A DNA stretch of 64,000 nt from positions 1,543,501 through 1,607,500 of the forward strand of contig NC_015437.1 in NCBI RefSeq assembly GCF_000208405.1, in the 5' to 3' direction. Of this stretch, positions 36,674 through 49,322 are shown in pieces. The notes below the pieces were generated by a model. The model saw only the letters and a program-made list of their open reading frames with translations, had not been told where the DNA came from and did not search any database. The translations under genes and the position numbers were made by a program. How positions within the stretch are numbered: position 1 is the first letter of the stretch; each line of letters begins with the position of its first letter. The DNA comes from Selenomonas sputigena ATCC 35185. GTDB taxonomy: Bacteria; Bacillota; Negativicutes; Selenomonadales; Selenomonadaceae.

Positions 36674-37147
36674 CTACTGCAATTTCTTGCGCTCCTTCGC
36701 CTTCTGCAAAAGCTGCACAGCCTCCGCAAAGGCATCGGGCAGGTAGTCCTCTTCCCACTCTCGACCGGACTTCTCCCATGCCTTGATTTCCTTCCATTCC
36801 GTCAGTGGCTTGCCTGACGCATCCTTGACCGGCTTGCCGAACACGTGCGGATGGCGGCGCACCATCTTCTCTGCGGCAGCCTTTGCCACATCCTCCAACG
36901 TGAACAGTCCCTCTTCTTCGGCAAGCTGCGCATGAAAGATCACTTGCAGCAGAAGATCTCCAAGCTCCTCACGCAGGTTTTCCGCCCTTCCTGTCTCCTT
37001 CAGGATATTGATGCCGCAGAGCACCTCGACCGCTTCCTCTATGCAGCCTGGCTTGATGCTCTCATGCGTCTGCTTCCGATCCCATGGGCAGCCATGTTCG
37101 GAGCGCAGCGTGCGCACAATATCCTGCAATTGATCAACGTATGTCAT
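36674..37147 (-). CDS. mazG: MazG family nucleotide pyrophosphohydrolase (short, single domain)
   Basis: Hydrolyses (d)NTPs to monophosphates and clears damaged nucleotides. 157 residues from ATG 37147 behind GAGGAGG. The motifs HGCPWDRKQTHESIKP, EEAVEVLCGI and EELGDLLLQVIFHAQLAEEEG give the metal-binding Glu/Asp set. E. coli MazG has two such domains (about 263 residues); this protein has one plus a short tail with the RRHPHVFG and WEEIK-like (EWKEIK) blocks. It is downstream of the nitroreductase gene, separated by a terminator. Confidence 0.93.
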   Translation of the reverse strand: MTYVDQLQDIVRTLRSEHGCPWDRKQTHESIKPGCIEEAVEVLCGINILKETGRAENLREELGDLLLQVIFHAQLAEEEGLFTLEDVAKAAAEKMVRRHPHVFGKPVKDASGKPLTEWKEIKAWEKSGREWEEDYLPDAFAEAVQLLQKAKERKKLQ

Positions 37148-37182
37148 AAGTCCTCCTCGCATTCAACAAAATCCGCTCCATA

Positions 37183-37216
37183 AGGAAAACCCCGCCGCAA
37201 CATGCGTGCAGCGGGG
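37183..37216 (-). terminator. Terminator after the nitroreductase gene
   Basis: Stem GCCCCGCTGC against GCGGCGGGG (one bulge), followed by TTTTCCTT on the minus strand. Confidence 0.8.
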
Positions 37217-37229
37217 CAACAGCGATCTC

Positions 37230-37742
37230 TCAAAGCCAATCCGCAAGCATCTCAATACCTACTCGCTCCGCATGACGCGCCGAAGGCTTTGCATCTTCGG
37301 CTGGATAGCCGACGGGGAAGATCGCCACAAGCTCATAGTCCTCCATCTCAGGGAAAAGCTCCTTGAGCTTCGGCGCATCGAAATGCGCGACCCACGTCGT
37401 CCCAAGTCCCAAGTCTTCAATCGCCAGCATCATATGCGTCGCCACAATGCTCGCATCGACATCGGCGAAGTTTTTCTTGTCAAAGGGACGTACCCAAGCA
37501 TCATCCGCCTTGCTGCCCACAACAAAGGCGACGGGTGCGCCGAAGATGAAGGATGTCGTCTGTGAAACCTTCTCCATCGCCTCAGCGCTCTCAAGAAGCC
37601 AGATATGAAGCGGCTGATTGTTGTGGGCGGTCGGTGCGAGATTCCCCGCCTCCAAAATCTTTTGCAGCTTCTCCTCCTCCACAGGCTGCGCCGAAAGCTT
37701 GCGGCAAGAATAGCGCTTTTTCGCCAAATCAAGAAACGACAT
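37230..37742 (-). CDS. Nitroreductase family protein (FMN-dependent)
   Basis: 170 residues from ATG 37742, with GAGGAGG upstream. The family start KKRYSCRKLSAQPVEEEKL and the FMN-binding APTAHNNQPLHIWLL are clear. GLGTTWVAHFDAPKLKELF and FPVGYPAEDAKPSARH complete the fold. Such enzymes reduce nitro or quinone substrates with NAD(P)H; the physiological substrate is unknown. It is a monocistron with its own promoter and terminator. Confidence 0.93.
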   Translation of the reverse strand: MSFLDLAKKRYSCRKLSAQPVEEEKLQKILEAGNLAPTAHNNQPLHIWLLESAEAMEKVSQTTSFIFGAPVAFVVGSKADDAWVRPFDKKNFADVDASIVATHMMLAIEDLGLGTTWVAHFDAPKLKELFPEMEDYELVAIFPVGYPAEDAKPSARHAERVGIEMLADWL

Positions 37743-37789
37743 AAAGAACTCCTCCTCTACGAAAATGCACATCCATACATCTTTAATAT

Positions 37790-37817
37790 ATTCTAGCATA
37801 ACCTCCCAAGAGATCAA
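37790..37817 (-). promoter_or_regulatory. Promoter of the nitroreductase gene
   Basis: TTGATC (37812-37817), 16-bp spacer, TAGAAT (37790-37795) with TGC upstream. Confidence 0.7.
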
Positions 37818-37833
37818 GGCGCAGACCGATCGA

Positions 37834-40964
<3,131 letters not shown>

Positions 40965-41014
40965 TCACCTGCAGTCTCGGCCAAATGCTCTGCCAAGCTG
41001 CATCCACAAAAGCC

Positions 41015-41356
41015 TTATTCCTCCTGTATGCCCTCCAAGAGCTTTTCGCGGCGGCGCGACGTCTTGGGGCTGGAAGAAGCGCCCGTGCGCGAGGCGTGCG
41101 TGCGCTTCACTTCAGGCGGATTCCACTCCGTCAGTCCCCATTTCCCCTCTCCCTCGTAGTGGAAACGGCTGTCCATATTGATCAGCGTGTAAACCTCCGA
41201 AATCGCATGAGAAAGCGACTGCACAGGCTTTCGCTTCTTGTCGATGACCTCCAGAACGAGATCCTTGTAGTACATCGCTTCGTTCTTTTCACTCAAAATA
41301 TCATGCGCCACATCCGTCTCCGAGCGCTTCGCGTAATCCGTATTTTCCAAAATCAT
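41015..41356 (-). CDS. rpoE: RNA polymerase delta subunit-like protein with a HARE-HTH domain
   Basis: 113 residues from ATG 41356 (a TTG 6 bases on is better spaced from GGAGG). Residues 12-80 match the HARE-HTH fold of delta (ETDVAHDILSEKNEAMYYKD, then KPVQSLSHAISEVYTLINMDSRF). Bacillus delta carries a long acidic tail that displaces nucleic acids. Here the tail is short and basic (RTHASRTGASSSPKTSRRRE), so its effect on polymerase may differ. It lies between argS and pyrG, as in Bacillus. Confidence 0.85.
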   Translation of the reverse strand: MILENTDYAKRSETDVAHDILSEKNEAMYYKDLVLEVIDKKRKPVQSLSHAISEVYTLINMDSRFHYEGEGKWGLTEWNPPEVKRTHASRTGASSSPKTSRRREKLLEGIQEE

Positions 41357-41372
41357 GACCTCCTGCTTCCTG

Positions 41373-43028
41373 TCACATCTTCTCCGGCGCGGAAATGCCA
41401 AGAATTCCCAGCGCATGGCGCAGGACATTCCTCGCGACCGCCACAAGCGCCAAGCGTGCGCCCGAGAGTGCCGGCTCCACGCCTACGATGCGGCACTTGT
41501 TGTAAAAGCTGTGGAACAGCCCCGCCGTATCGTAAGCGAAACGCGCGATGCGGTGCGGCGCACGCTCTCTCGCCGCACGCTCGATCTCTTCCGCATATTC
41601 CTCGATCTTCTTGATCAGGGCGATTTCCGTCTCATCGATGAGCCGCGAAAACTCGGGTGCGCCGCCCGTCTCGATTCCAGCGTCGGCCGCCTGGCGGAAG
41701 ATGCTCGAAATGCGTGCATGCGCATACTGGATATAGTAGACGGGATTCTCGTTGGAATGCGACTTCGCAAGGTCGAGGTCGAAGTCGAGCTGGCTGTCCA
41801 GTGAGCGCATGAGGAAGAAGTAGCGCGCCGCGTCCGTACCGACCTCCTCGATGAGTTCTTCAAGCGTCACGCTCTCGCCCGTGCGCTTCGACATCTTCAC
41901 GAGTTCGCCGCCGCGATACAGGCTGACCATCTGCAGGAGGAGCACTTCCAGCTGCTCGGGCGCATAGCCAAGCGCCGCGAGCGCCGCCTTGACGCGGCAG
42001 ACATAGCCGTGATGATCGGCTCCCCAGATGTTGATGAGATGGCCGAAGCCGCGCTCTAACTTGTTCCGATGGTAGGCGATATCTGCTGCAAGGTACGTCG
42101 GCACGCCGTTGTCACGTATGACGACGCGATCCTTGTCGTCACCGTAATCCGTCGAGCGCAGCCACAGGGCGCCGTCCTTGTCGTAGACCTTTCCCTTCTC
42201 CTTGAGCGTCTGACAAGCGTCGCGCACGGCCTCGGGATGGAGCGTGCGTTCGCTGAACCATTCGTCGAACGTCACGTTGAACGCGGCGAGATCCTCCTTC
42301 AGCTGTGCAAGCTTTTCCTTCAGAGCGATTTCCTTGAAAGCGGCGAGACGCTGTTCCTCGCTCAGCGAGAGATACTTCTCGCCGTCCGCTTCCACGATGC
42401 GCTTCGCCGTGTCGATGATGTCCGCGCCGTGGTAGCCGTTTTCAGGAAAGGCCGTCTCCTTGCCCAGCAGTTCCAAGTAGCGCGCGTTGACCGATGCCGC
42501 GAGGTTGTCGATCTGATTGCCCGCGTCGTTGATGTAGTATTCGCTGTGAACGGGATAGCCGGCCGCTCGCAGGAGATTGACGAGGGCGCTGCCGACCGCT
42601 GCGCCGCGTCCGTGCCCGACGTGCAGCAGGCCTGTCGGATTCGCGCTCACATATTCGACCATGATGCGCGCCGTATCTTTCTGCGGCAGGTTGAAACACG
42701 CCTCGCCCCCTTCGTATATATGGCGAAGCAGATCATAGAGCACATTGCCCTTGAGGTAGAAATTGATGAAACCCGGCCCTGCGATCTCCGCATGATCGAG
42801 CCAGTCGCCCTCGATGCGCGACACAAGCTCCTCGGCAATCTTCTTCGGATTCATGCGAAAGACGCGCGCCGACTGCATGGCAAAGTTCGTTGCAAAATCA
42901 CCAAACTTCTTGTCCGGCGGCACTTCGAGCAGGATGTCGGCAAGCTCTCCTGCCGGAAACACGCCGTCGGCGATCGCCTGTTCCGCCGCCTGACGAATGG
43001 CTGCGCTCAACTGTTCCTTGATGTCCAA
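41373..43028 (-). CDS. argS: Arginyl-tRNA synthetase
   Basis: 551 residues. The start is TTG 43028 behind AGGAGG. The class I signature is HVGHGRGAAVGSALVNLL after VEYVSANPTGLL, and the KMSKS-type loop is VKMSKRTGE. The C-terminal DALR domain ends ALGILGISAPEKM. It has DUF1934 upstream and rpoE downstream, the Bacillus ywiB-argS-rpoE order. Confidence 0.97.
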   Translation of the reverse strand: MDIKEQLSAAIRQAAEQAIADGVFPAGELADILLEVPPDKKFGDFATNFAMQSARVFRMNPKKIAEELVSRIEGDWLDHAEIAGPGFINFYLKGNVLYDLLRHIYEGGEACFNLPQKDTARIMVEYVSANPTGLLHVGHGRGAAVGSALVNLLRAAGYPVHSEYYINDAGNQIDNLAASVNARYLELLGKETAFPENGYHGADIIDTAKRIVEADGEKYLSLSEEQRLAAFKEIALKEKLAQLKEDLAAFNVTFDEWFSERTLHPEAVRDACQTLKEKGKVYDKDGALWLRSTDYGDDKDRVVIRDNGVPTYLAADIAYHRNKLERGFGHLINIWGADHHGYVCRVKAALAALGYAPEQLEVLLLQMVSLYRGGELVKMSKRTGESVTLEELIEEVGTDAARYFFLMRSLDSQLDFDLDLAKSHSNENPVYYIQYAHARISSIFRQAADAGIETGGAPEFSRLIDETEIALIKKIEEYAEEIERAARERAPHRIARFAYDTAGLFHSFYNKCRIVGVEPALSGARLALVAVARNVLRHALGILGISAPEKM

Positions 43029-43064
43029 AAAAATCCTCCTAATCTTCTCCGTGAAAAAGGCGTC

Positions 43065-43508
43065 TCAGTTCAGCTTCTGCCGTTCCGATGCGTCCACCTC
43101 AACCTCGATGTGCAGTTCGTTCGCCGACTGCCATTCGCCGTTGATGTGCATGTCGTAGGAGACGTCGATCCGACCTGAGACGGAGCCGTAAGCGATATCA
43201 AGACGCTGCGTCGCAACGCAAAGATCGAGATCGCCGAAGGGCGTGCGGTAGCGGCTGCGGCTCTCGCTCTCTGGCGAGAAGCACTGCTTCTGCTCGACGG
43301 CGCCGCGCCGCGTCAGCGTCAGGGAATCCGCCGCAACCTTGAGCATCGTCGAGGCGGGCGCGCCTTCGGCAAGGGATGTGTCCTCATAGATGATGTAGTG
43401 CTTGCCGTTGCGAAAGTAATGCTCGCCCATGGCCGTCATCTCTATGCGGCTGACATCGCCTGCCGCATCCTTCTGCTCTCCCGTGACTTTTACGATCACC
43501 CTGTTCAC
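43065..43508 (-). CDS. DUF1934 family protein (YwiB-like)
   Basis: 147 residues from GTG 43508 behind AGGAGAG. A small calycin-like beta-barrel family. Blocks are VIVKVTGEQKDAAGDVSRIE, YFRNGKHYIIYED, TPFGDLDLCVATQRLDI and the alternating SYDMHINGEWQSANELHIEV. No catalytic residues are recognised. It is probably in an operon with argS. Confidence 0.88.
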   Translation of the reverse strand: MNRVIVKVTGEQKDAAGDVSRIEMTAMGEHYFRNGKHYIIYEDTSLAEGAPASTMLKVAADSLTLTRRGAVEQKQCFSPESESRSRYRTPFGDLDLCVATQRLDIAYGSVSGRIDVSYDMHINGEWQSANELHIEVEVDASERQKLN

Positions 43509-43548
43509 GCTGTCTCTCCTCTTCCCGTCGATTCCTAAATCCAAGTAT

Positions 43549-43574
43549 AAAGGCTACCATGTCTGCCAGCCTTT
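43549..43574 (-). terminator. Possible weak terminator after the DUF697-like gene
   Basis: Stem AAAGGCT/AGCCTTT with a 12-base loop, followed by ATACTT on the minus strand. Confidence 0.4.
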
Positions 43575-43584
43575 TTCCATAAGA

Positions 43585-44067
43585 CTAAGGAAGTACTTTC
43601 GCCTCCGCATCGATCGTGACCGCATTCTCACGCGCCAAGCGTGCAAGCTCGTAGCAGTCCTCGATGTACTGGCGTGCGAACCAGCGCATCATGCCATACC
43701 CGGCAGCCGCTGCGATTCCCTGCCCGATGAAGGGCACATACTTCGCCGTCGTCTTGCCGAGGTAGCGCTTGCCGAAGCTTTTCAAAACGATCATCACGCC
43801 CTCCTTCGTCGCGAAGTCGAACACCTTCTTAACGAGCGGCACGAGGACATCGTAGTGGCGCAGCTTGCTCTCGGCTTCCTTCGACAATCCGAAACGCGCA
43901 CGCATATCCGCCATCATGCGCAGGCAGAGTCCCGCATCAACGCCGATGTCGAGTCCTGGAATCGGATTGACCGCATTCGCCGCGCCCAGCACGGCATACC
44001 GCTTGACGCTCTTATGGCAGCCTTCGCGAATCTCTTCCAAAGTTTCCATGCGCACCATTTCAGCCAT
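43585..44067 (-). CDS. DUF697-like small membrane-associated protein
   Basis: 160 residues from ATG 44067. The block AANAVNPIPGLDIGVDAGLCL, then a glycine-rich hydrophobic segment (VPFIGQGIAAAAGYGMMRWF), matches DUF697-like proteins, which are often fused or linked to Era-like GTPases. No GTPase is next to it. It overlaps the end of the DUF985-cupin gene by 8 bp, so the two are co-translated. Confidence 0.7.
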   Translation of the reverse strand: MAEMVRMETLEEIREGCHKSVKRYAVLGAANAVNPIPGLDIGVDAGLCLRMMADMRARFGLSKEAESKLRHYDVLVPLVKKVFDFATKEGVMIVLKSFGKRYLGKTTAKYVPFIGQGIAAAAGYGMMRWFARQYIEDCYELARLARENAVTIDAEAKVLP

Positions 44068-45085
44068 GAATATCGCCTCCCGCCTGTGCCGTTTCCTGCG
44101 TCCGAGCCGCTCCCCACGGCGCATCGGTGTAGCGCTCGATCGCTTCCTTCGCCTGCGGATATTTTGCCAGAAGCTCCTCACGCTGCCAGACGCGGATTCC
44201 CGCCGTCTCCAAGGCAGGAATCGTCATGCAGCTGATGAAGCTGTAACCCGCAGAGTCCACGTTCTCCGCCGCGAAGATCTGTCCCCTGGGAATCAGAACC
44301 ATCGGCATAGCCGCGCCGCCCACGCCAAGCTCGAATGTGCGCACCGTGCCGTCGGCGCCGAGCACCGTCAGCCTCATGCCGCAGCCTTCATGAAAGTACC
44401 ATACTTCATCGCAGTCAAAGGACTGGAAGCGCAGGTTTTCCGAGCCGGCGAGCAGGAAGTAACTGCTGCCCGCCGCCGGGCGGCTGATGGCTTCCGCCGT
44501 CCACGTCGGCGACGTGTAGACCCAGCTGTAGGCGCCGCTTCGCGGATTGCCCGAGAGTCGGAACTTCTGCATGATTTCCTGCACGCGTGCTGCCGCATTC
44601 GGAACTGCCGTCGTCTTTGCTGCCTGAACCTCGGGCGGCGTCATCTGTACGGCCGTGCTTTCCTGCTGCATCTGCTGCGCAGACTGCACCTGCTGCATCG
44701 CTGCGCCTCCATCGGGCGTCAGCGCCGTCTGCGCTGCATCAGACGTTTCATTTGTTGTCGGTGACTCAGCAGGACGCTCCGCTTGAGCTACGCCCGCATT
44801 TGCCGCTGGCGCAGCATCCGGCGCCGCCTGCGCTGCAGCTGGATCCGGCGTCACCGTCCCATGCACGGCGCTGACCGTCGCGCCTGCAGCCAAGGCGGCT
44901 TCCCACGCCGCCTCATCCATCGCCGTCCCCGCAGTATTCGTCTTGCCGTCCGCACCTTGGGCGGCGGACGAAGCCGGAGGTTTCGACTGAGCCGCCGCCT
45001 CCGCCGCCTCAACCGTCTGCACCGTCGGTGACATCCCTGCCAAGATTCCCGTCAGAAGCCAGACCACAGCCCTTCCATACCGCAT
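44060..45085 (-). CDS. Exported protein: Ala/Gln-rich linker plus DUF985-type cupin domain
   Basis: 341 residues from ATG 45085 behind GGTGGAGG. A signal peptide ends near VEAAEA. Residues about 35-165 are a low-complexity Ala/Gln/Thr/Pro linker. The C-terminal domain (about 170-315) has SSYFLLAGSENLRFQSFDCD, EVWYFHEGCGMRLTVLGADG, VLIPRGQIFAA and FISCMTIP, the DUF985 (cupin_5) pattern. Members are normally single-domain cytoplasmic proteins of about 160 residues. Signal plus linker implies a periplasmic or surface form. Ligand unknown. Confidence 0.8.
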   Translation of the reverse strand: MRYGRAVVWLLTGILAGMSPTVQTVEAAEAAAQSKPPASSAAQGADGKTNTAGTAMDEAAWEAALAAGATVSAVHGTVTPDPAAAQAAPDAAPAANAGVAQAERPAESPTTNETSDAAQTALTPDGGAAMQQVQSAQQMQQESTAVQMTPPEVQAAKTTAVPNAAARVQEIMQKFRLSGNPRSGAYSWVYTSPTWTAEAISRPAAGSSYFLLAGSENLRFQSFDCDEVWYFHEGCGMRLTVLGADGTVRTFELGVGGAAMPMVLIPRGQIFAAENVDSAGYSFISCMTIPALETAGIRVWQREELLAKYPQAKEAIERYTDAPWGAARTQETAQAGGDIHG

Positions 45086-45111
45086 GCGCCTCCACCTTTC
45101 ACACAAATTCA

Positions 45112-45140
45112 AAAGAAAAGCGGCAGCAGAAAAGCGCCGC
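45112..45140 (-). terminator. Probable terminator after the patatin-like gene
   Basis: Minus-strand stem GCGGC/GCCGC with an 11-base loop, then TTTTCTTTT. Confidence 0.55.
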
Positions 45141-45145
45141 CCGCC

Positions 45146-46102
45146 TCATTTTTCCGTCAAAAGTTCCATGATCTCACTGCGCTTTCGCTCGGCTTCGCGA
45201 TCCTCCGTCCGTTTCGCCTGCTTGAGGAAGTCCCCTTCCTTCGCCTTGACCTCCTTGATCTTATCACCGATGGGACAGCTTACGACGCCCTCCTTCATGA
45301 GCTTCTGAATCAAGTCGACCATATCGCCGTAGCCTTCCTTCATGCGCTTTTCGACAGCGAGACGCGTGAAATCGACACAGCCCGGGCGATCGGAGAAATC
45401 GGGGCGCGGAAAAAGCTCGTAAATCTTCGCGTCGGGATAAAGGTTCTTCTGCACAGTGCTCCTCTGCGACAGGTGCAGCACGAATATCAGCCGCACGCCC
45501 GCCTCGTAGACGGGCAGGAGCGGAGAAAGATCGGTGAAGCTTCCCTCCCAGAGCACGACGCCGTTGGAAAAGCGCAGCTGCGAGTAGAGGATCGGCAAAG
45601 CATTCGCCGCAGTCAGAAGAACCTTGCGCATCTTCTCCGGATAGCGCAGGATATCGTAGTAAGAAGGCTCGACCGTCGGAAACTTCGTTGCTCCGATAAA
45701 GATGTGCTCGATGCTTTCACGCACCTTGGAAAGATCCAGATGCTCTTCCAAGAACGCAGCGAAGCTCTTTTCATCGAAAAGACCATGCCCGAAAAGTGCG
45801 AGAAACTGCTCGAACGATACGCCGGAAAGCCCGCTCGTCACGATGATGTCGTAGATCTCCTTGAGCTTCGTGATCGGCACGTTGGAAATCTTGAGCTTCG
45901 CGGCATTCTGCCACATGACTTCCGCCTTCTCGTAGCCGTCGCTCGCGAACATCATGGCGTTCAGCGCACCGAAAGACGTTCCGGAGACGACGCTGACGGA
46001 AGATTCAAGCTCGTAGCTGCGCAGCGCCTTCCATGCGCCCATCTGATAAGCGCTGTTGCCGTTACCGCCGGCGAACACTATGCCCATCTTCTCCATACTC
46101 AT
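45146..46102 (-). CDS. Patatin-like phospholipase family protein
   Basis: 318 residues. The oxyanion-hole region is GGNGNSAYQMG (12-22), and the nucleophile Ser43 is in GTSFG. The expected catalytic DGG/DGA near residue 205 reads WEGSFTDLSP, with Glu in place of Asp, so activity is uncertain. A Met at position 3 (46096) is better spaced from GGAGG. Cytoplasmic by sequence. It follows the DUF5348 gene. Confidence 0.88.
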   Translation of the reverse strand: MSMEKMGIVFAGGNGNSAYQMGAWKALRSYELESSVSVVSGTSFGALNAMMFASDGYEKAEVMWQNAAKLKISNVPITKLKEIYDIIVTSGLSGVSFEQFLALFGHGLFDEKSFAAFLEEHLDLSKVRESIEHIFIGATKFPTVEPSYYDILRYPEKMRKVLLTAANALPILYSQLRFSNGVVLWEGSFTDLSPLLPVYEAGVRLIFVLHLSQRSTVQKNLYPDAKIYELFPRPDFSDRPGCVDFTRLAVEKRMKEGYGDMVDLIQKLMKEGVVSCPIGDKIKEVKAKEGDFLKQAKRTEDREAERKRSEIMELLTEK

Positions 46103-46111
46103 CGCCTCCGG

Positions 46112-46333
46112 CTACTTCTTCTCAAAACGCGCCTGGCAGCCGATGCCGTCGCCATAGCCGACGCCGACGAGAACCGACTCGCCGTTCTTCGCCTCCACCT
46201 TCACCTTTTTCCATGCGTCGTTGACGAGGACTTCGATCTCATCGCCCAATGCCAGCGACTGCAGATGTTCATCGCCATCCTCGAAGTAACGTATGGCGTA
46301 ATGATCCTTCTTCCAGAGGATTTCTCCTTCCAT
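46112..46333 (-). CDS. DUF5348 family small protein
   Basis: 73 residues with a SPOC- or SH3-like alternating pattern: HYAIRYFEDGDEHLQSLALG, DEIEVLVNDAWKKVKVE and GYGDGIGCQARF. It matches the DUF5348 profile by eye. AAAGGAGT precedes the ATG. Function unknown. It lies 9 bp upstream of the patatin-like gene. Confidence 0.7.
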   Translation of the reverse strand: MEGEILWKKDHYAIRYFEDGDEHLQSLALGDEIEVLVNDAWKKVKVEAKNGESVLVGVGYGDGIGCQARFEKK

Positions 46334-46369
46334 GATGCTCCCACTCCTTTCTCAGCAGTCTCCCATATC

Positions 46370-46423
46370 AAAGAAGCACTAATAAATTCAGTCGCCCATC
46401 TTCACACATCTGCGCTTCCTAAA
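46370..46423. repeat. Half copy of the palindromic MITE-like element
   Basis: AAAGAAGCACTAATAAATTC, then AGTCGCCCATCTTCACACATCTGCGC, matches one arm of the element at 14577 (read on the other strand) almost base for base. It directly abuts the proS stop. The other arm is missing. Confidence 0.6.
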
Positions 46424-46426
46424 AAC

Positions 46427-48133
46427 TCAAAGATCTTTCAAAAGCTCCTGTACCTTCGCCAAGCACTCCGCCTTCGTGCAATCGCAGCTCTCGCCCGAGC
46501 GGCGCACCTTCAGCTCGATCTTGCCCTCTTCCAAGGCTTTCGGTCCGATCGTGATGCGCAGCGGATAGCCGATGAGGTCGGCATCTTTGAACTTCACGCC
46601 CGCGCGATCCTTGCGGTCGTCAAGAATCGCATCGACACCCGCGGCCAGAAGCATCTCATACACCTCTTCGGCAAGCGCCAGCTGCTCGGATGCCTTCGCA
46701 TTGACGGGAACGACGACGACCTCGTAGGGCGCAATGGCACGCGGCCAGATGATGCCGTGCTCATCGTTATGCTGCTCGATGGCCGCCGCCATCGTTCTGC
46801 CGACGCCGATGCCGTAGCAGCCCATGAAGAGCGCCTTCTCCTTGCCGTTCTCATCAAGGAAGGTCGCGCCGAGCGCCTCGCTGTACTTCGTGCCGAGCTT
46901 GAAGACCTGTCCCGCCTCGATGCCTCGCGTGATCTCAACGGGCGCACCGCAATGCGGGCAAGGATCGCCCGCCGCCATCAAGCGGATATCTGCGGTGAGG
47001 ACATCCGTGAAATCGCGCACGGGATTCACACCCGTATAATGCACGTCAACCTCGTTCGCACCCGCAACGGCATTCTTCATCTTCATGACCGTGCTGTCGA
47101 CGACGATCTTCGTGCCCTTCTTGATGCCGATGGGACTCATGAAGCCCGCGACACCGCCCGCTGCCGAAATCGCCGCCTCATCCGCCATGCGCAGTTCAAG
47201 CGCCCCTACGGCATTCTGCAGCTTCACATCGTTGACTTCATGGTCGCCGCGCACGAAAGCGAGCACGAGGGCATCATTTTCATCTTGGAAGGCGACCGCC
47301 TTGATCGTCCTTTCGAGCGGCACGCGCAGGAAGTCGGCAACAAGCTCGATGGTCTTGCAGGCAGGCGTCTCGACCTTCTTCAAAGGCTGCGCCTCTTCTT
47401 CGGATGCGTCGATGGGAAGAAGCTCTGCCTTTTCCACGTTCGCCGCATAGTCGCACGCCGTGCAGCACGCAATTTCTGACTCGCCGGCGGCAGCGAGCAC
47501 CGTGAACTCGTGCGTGTGATTGCCGCCGATCGCACCCGCGTCCGCCTCGACGGGGCGGAACTTCAGTCCGCAGCGCGTGAAGACATTCGTATAGGCGTCG
47601 TACATTTTCTTGTAGGAAATGTCGGCTCCCGCCTCGTCCTTATCGAAGGAATAGAGATCCTTCATGATGAACTCGCGGCTGCGCATGAGTCCGAAGCGCG
47701 GACGAATCTCGTCGCGATACTTGTTCTGAATCTGATACAGAAGGAGCGGCAGCTGCTTGTAGGAGCGCACCTCATCGCGCACGAGCGTCGTGATCATCTC
47801 CTCGTGCGTCGGGCCGAGACAGAATTCACGGCCGTGGCAGTCCTTCAGGCGGAACATCTCCTGCCCGAATACGCTCCAACGCCCCGACTCCTGCCAGATC
47901 TCCGCCGGCTGCATGATCGGCATGCACAGCTCCTGTCCGCCCGCCGCATCCATCTCCTCGCGGATGATCTGCTCGATCTTCTTTATCGTGCGCCACGCCA
48001 GAGGCAGATACGTATAGACGCCGCCCGCCGCCTTGCGGATCATTCCCGCACGCAGCATGAGACGATGGCTCGTGATCTCAGCGTCGGAAGGCACCTCGCG
48101 CAGCGTCGGCGCGTATAACTTCGATGTAAGCAA
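46427..48133 (-). CDS. proS: Prolyl-tRNA synthetase (bacterial type with editing domain)
   Basis: 568 residues from TTG 48133 behind AGGAGG. Class II motif 2 region YKQLPLLLYQIQNKYRDEIRPR and RSREFIMKDLYSFD are clear. The INS editing domain (about 230-390) includes MSPIGIKKGTKIVVDSTV. The anticodon-binding domain begins APYEVVVVPVNAK. The stop is flanked by a partial repeat element. Confidence 0.97.
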   Translation of the reverse strand: MLTSKLYAPTLREVPSDAEITSHRLMLRAGMIRKAAGGVYTYLPLAWRTIKKIEQIIREEMDAAGGQELCMPIMQPAEIWQESGRWSVFGQEMFRLKDCHGREFCLGPTHEEMITTLVRDEVRSYKQLPLLLYQIQNKYRDEIRPRFGLMRSREFIMKDLYSFDKDEAGADISYKKMYDAYTNVFTRCGLKFRPVEADAGAIGGNHTHEFTVLAAAGESEIACCTACDYAANVEKAELLPIDASEEEAQPLKKVETPACKTIELVADFLRVPLERTIKAVAFQDENDALVLAFVRGDHEVNDVKLQNAVGALELRMADEAAISAAGGVAGFMSPIGIKKGTKIVVDSTVMKMKNAVAGANEVDVHYTGVNPVRDFTDVLTADIRLMAAGDPCPHCGAPVEITRGIEAGQVFKLGTKYSEALGATFLDENGKEKALFMGCYGIGVGRTMAAAIEQHNDEHGIIWPRAIAPYEVVVVPVNAKASEQLALAEEVYEMLLAAGVDAILDDRKDRAGVKFKDADLIGYPLRITIGPKALEEGKIELKVRRSGESCDCTKAECLAKVQELLKDL

Positions 48134-48225
48134 TGAAAACTTCCTCCTCTTAGGGCGTGCGCTTCGTTCGCCGCATCCCCGTCTATGAAAGCGCTTTGCC
48201 GCTCAAGGCAAGCGGACGCTTTTAC

Positions 48226-49293
<1,068 letters not shown>

Positions 49294-49322
49294 GGTCTAC
49301 CCTTCTTTTTTCAACAAAAATA

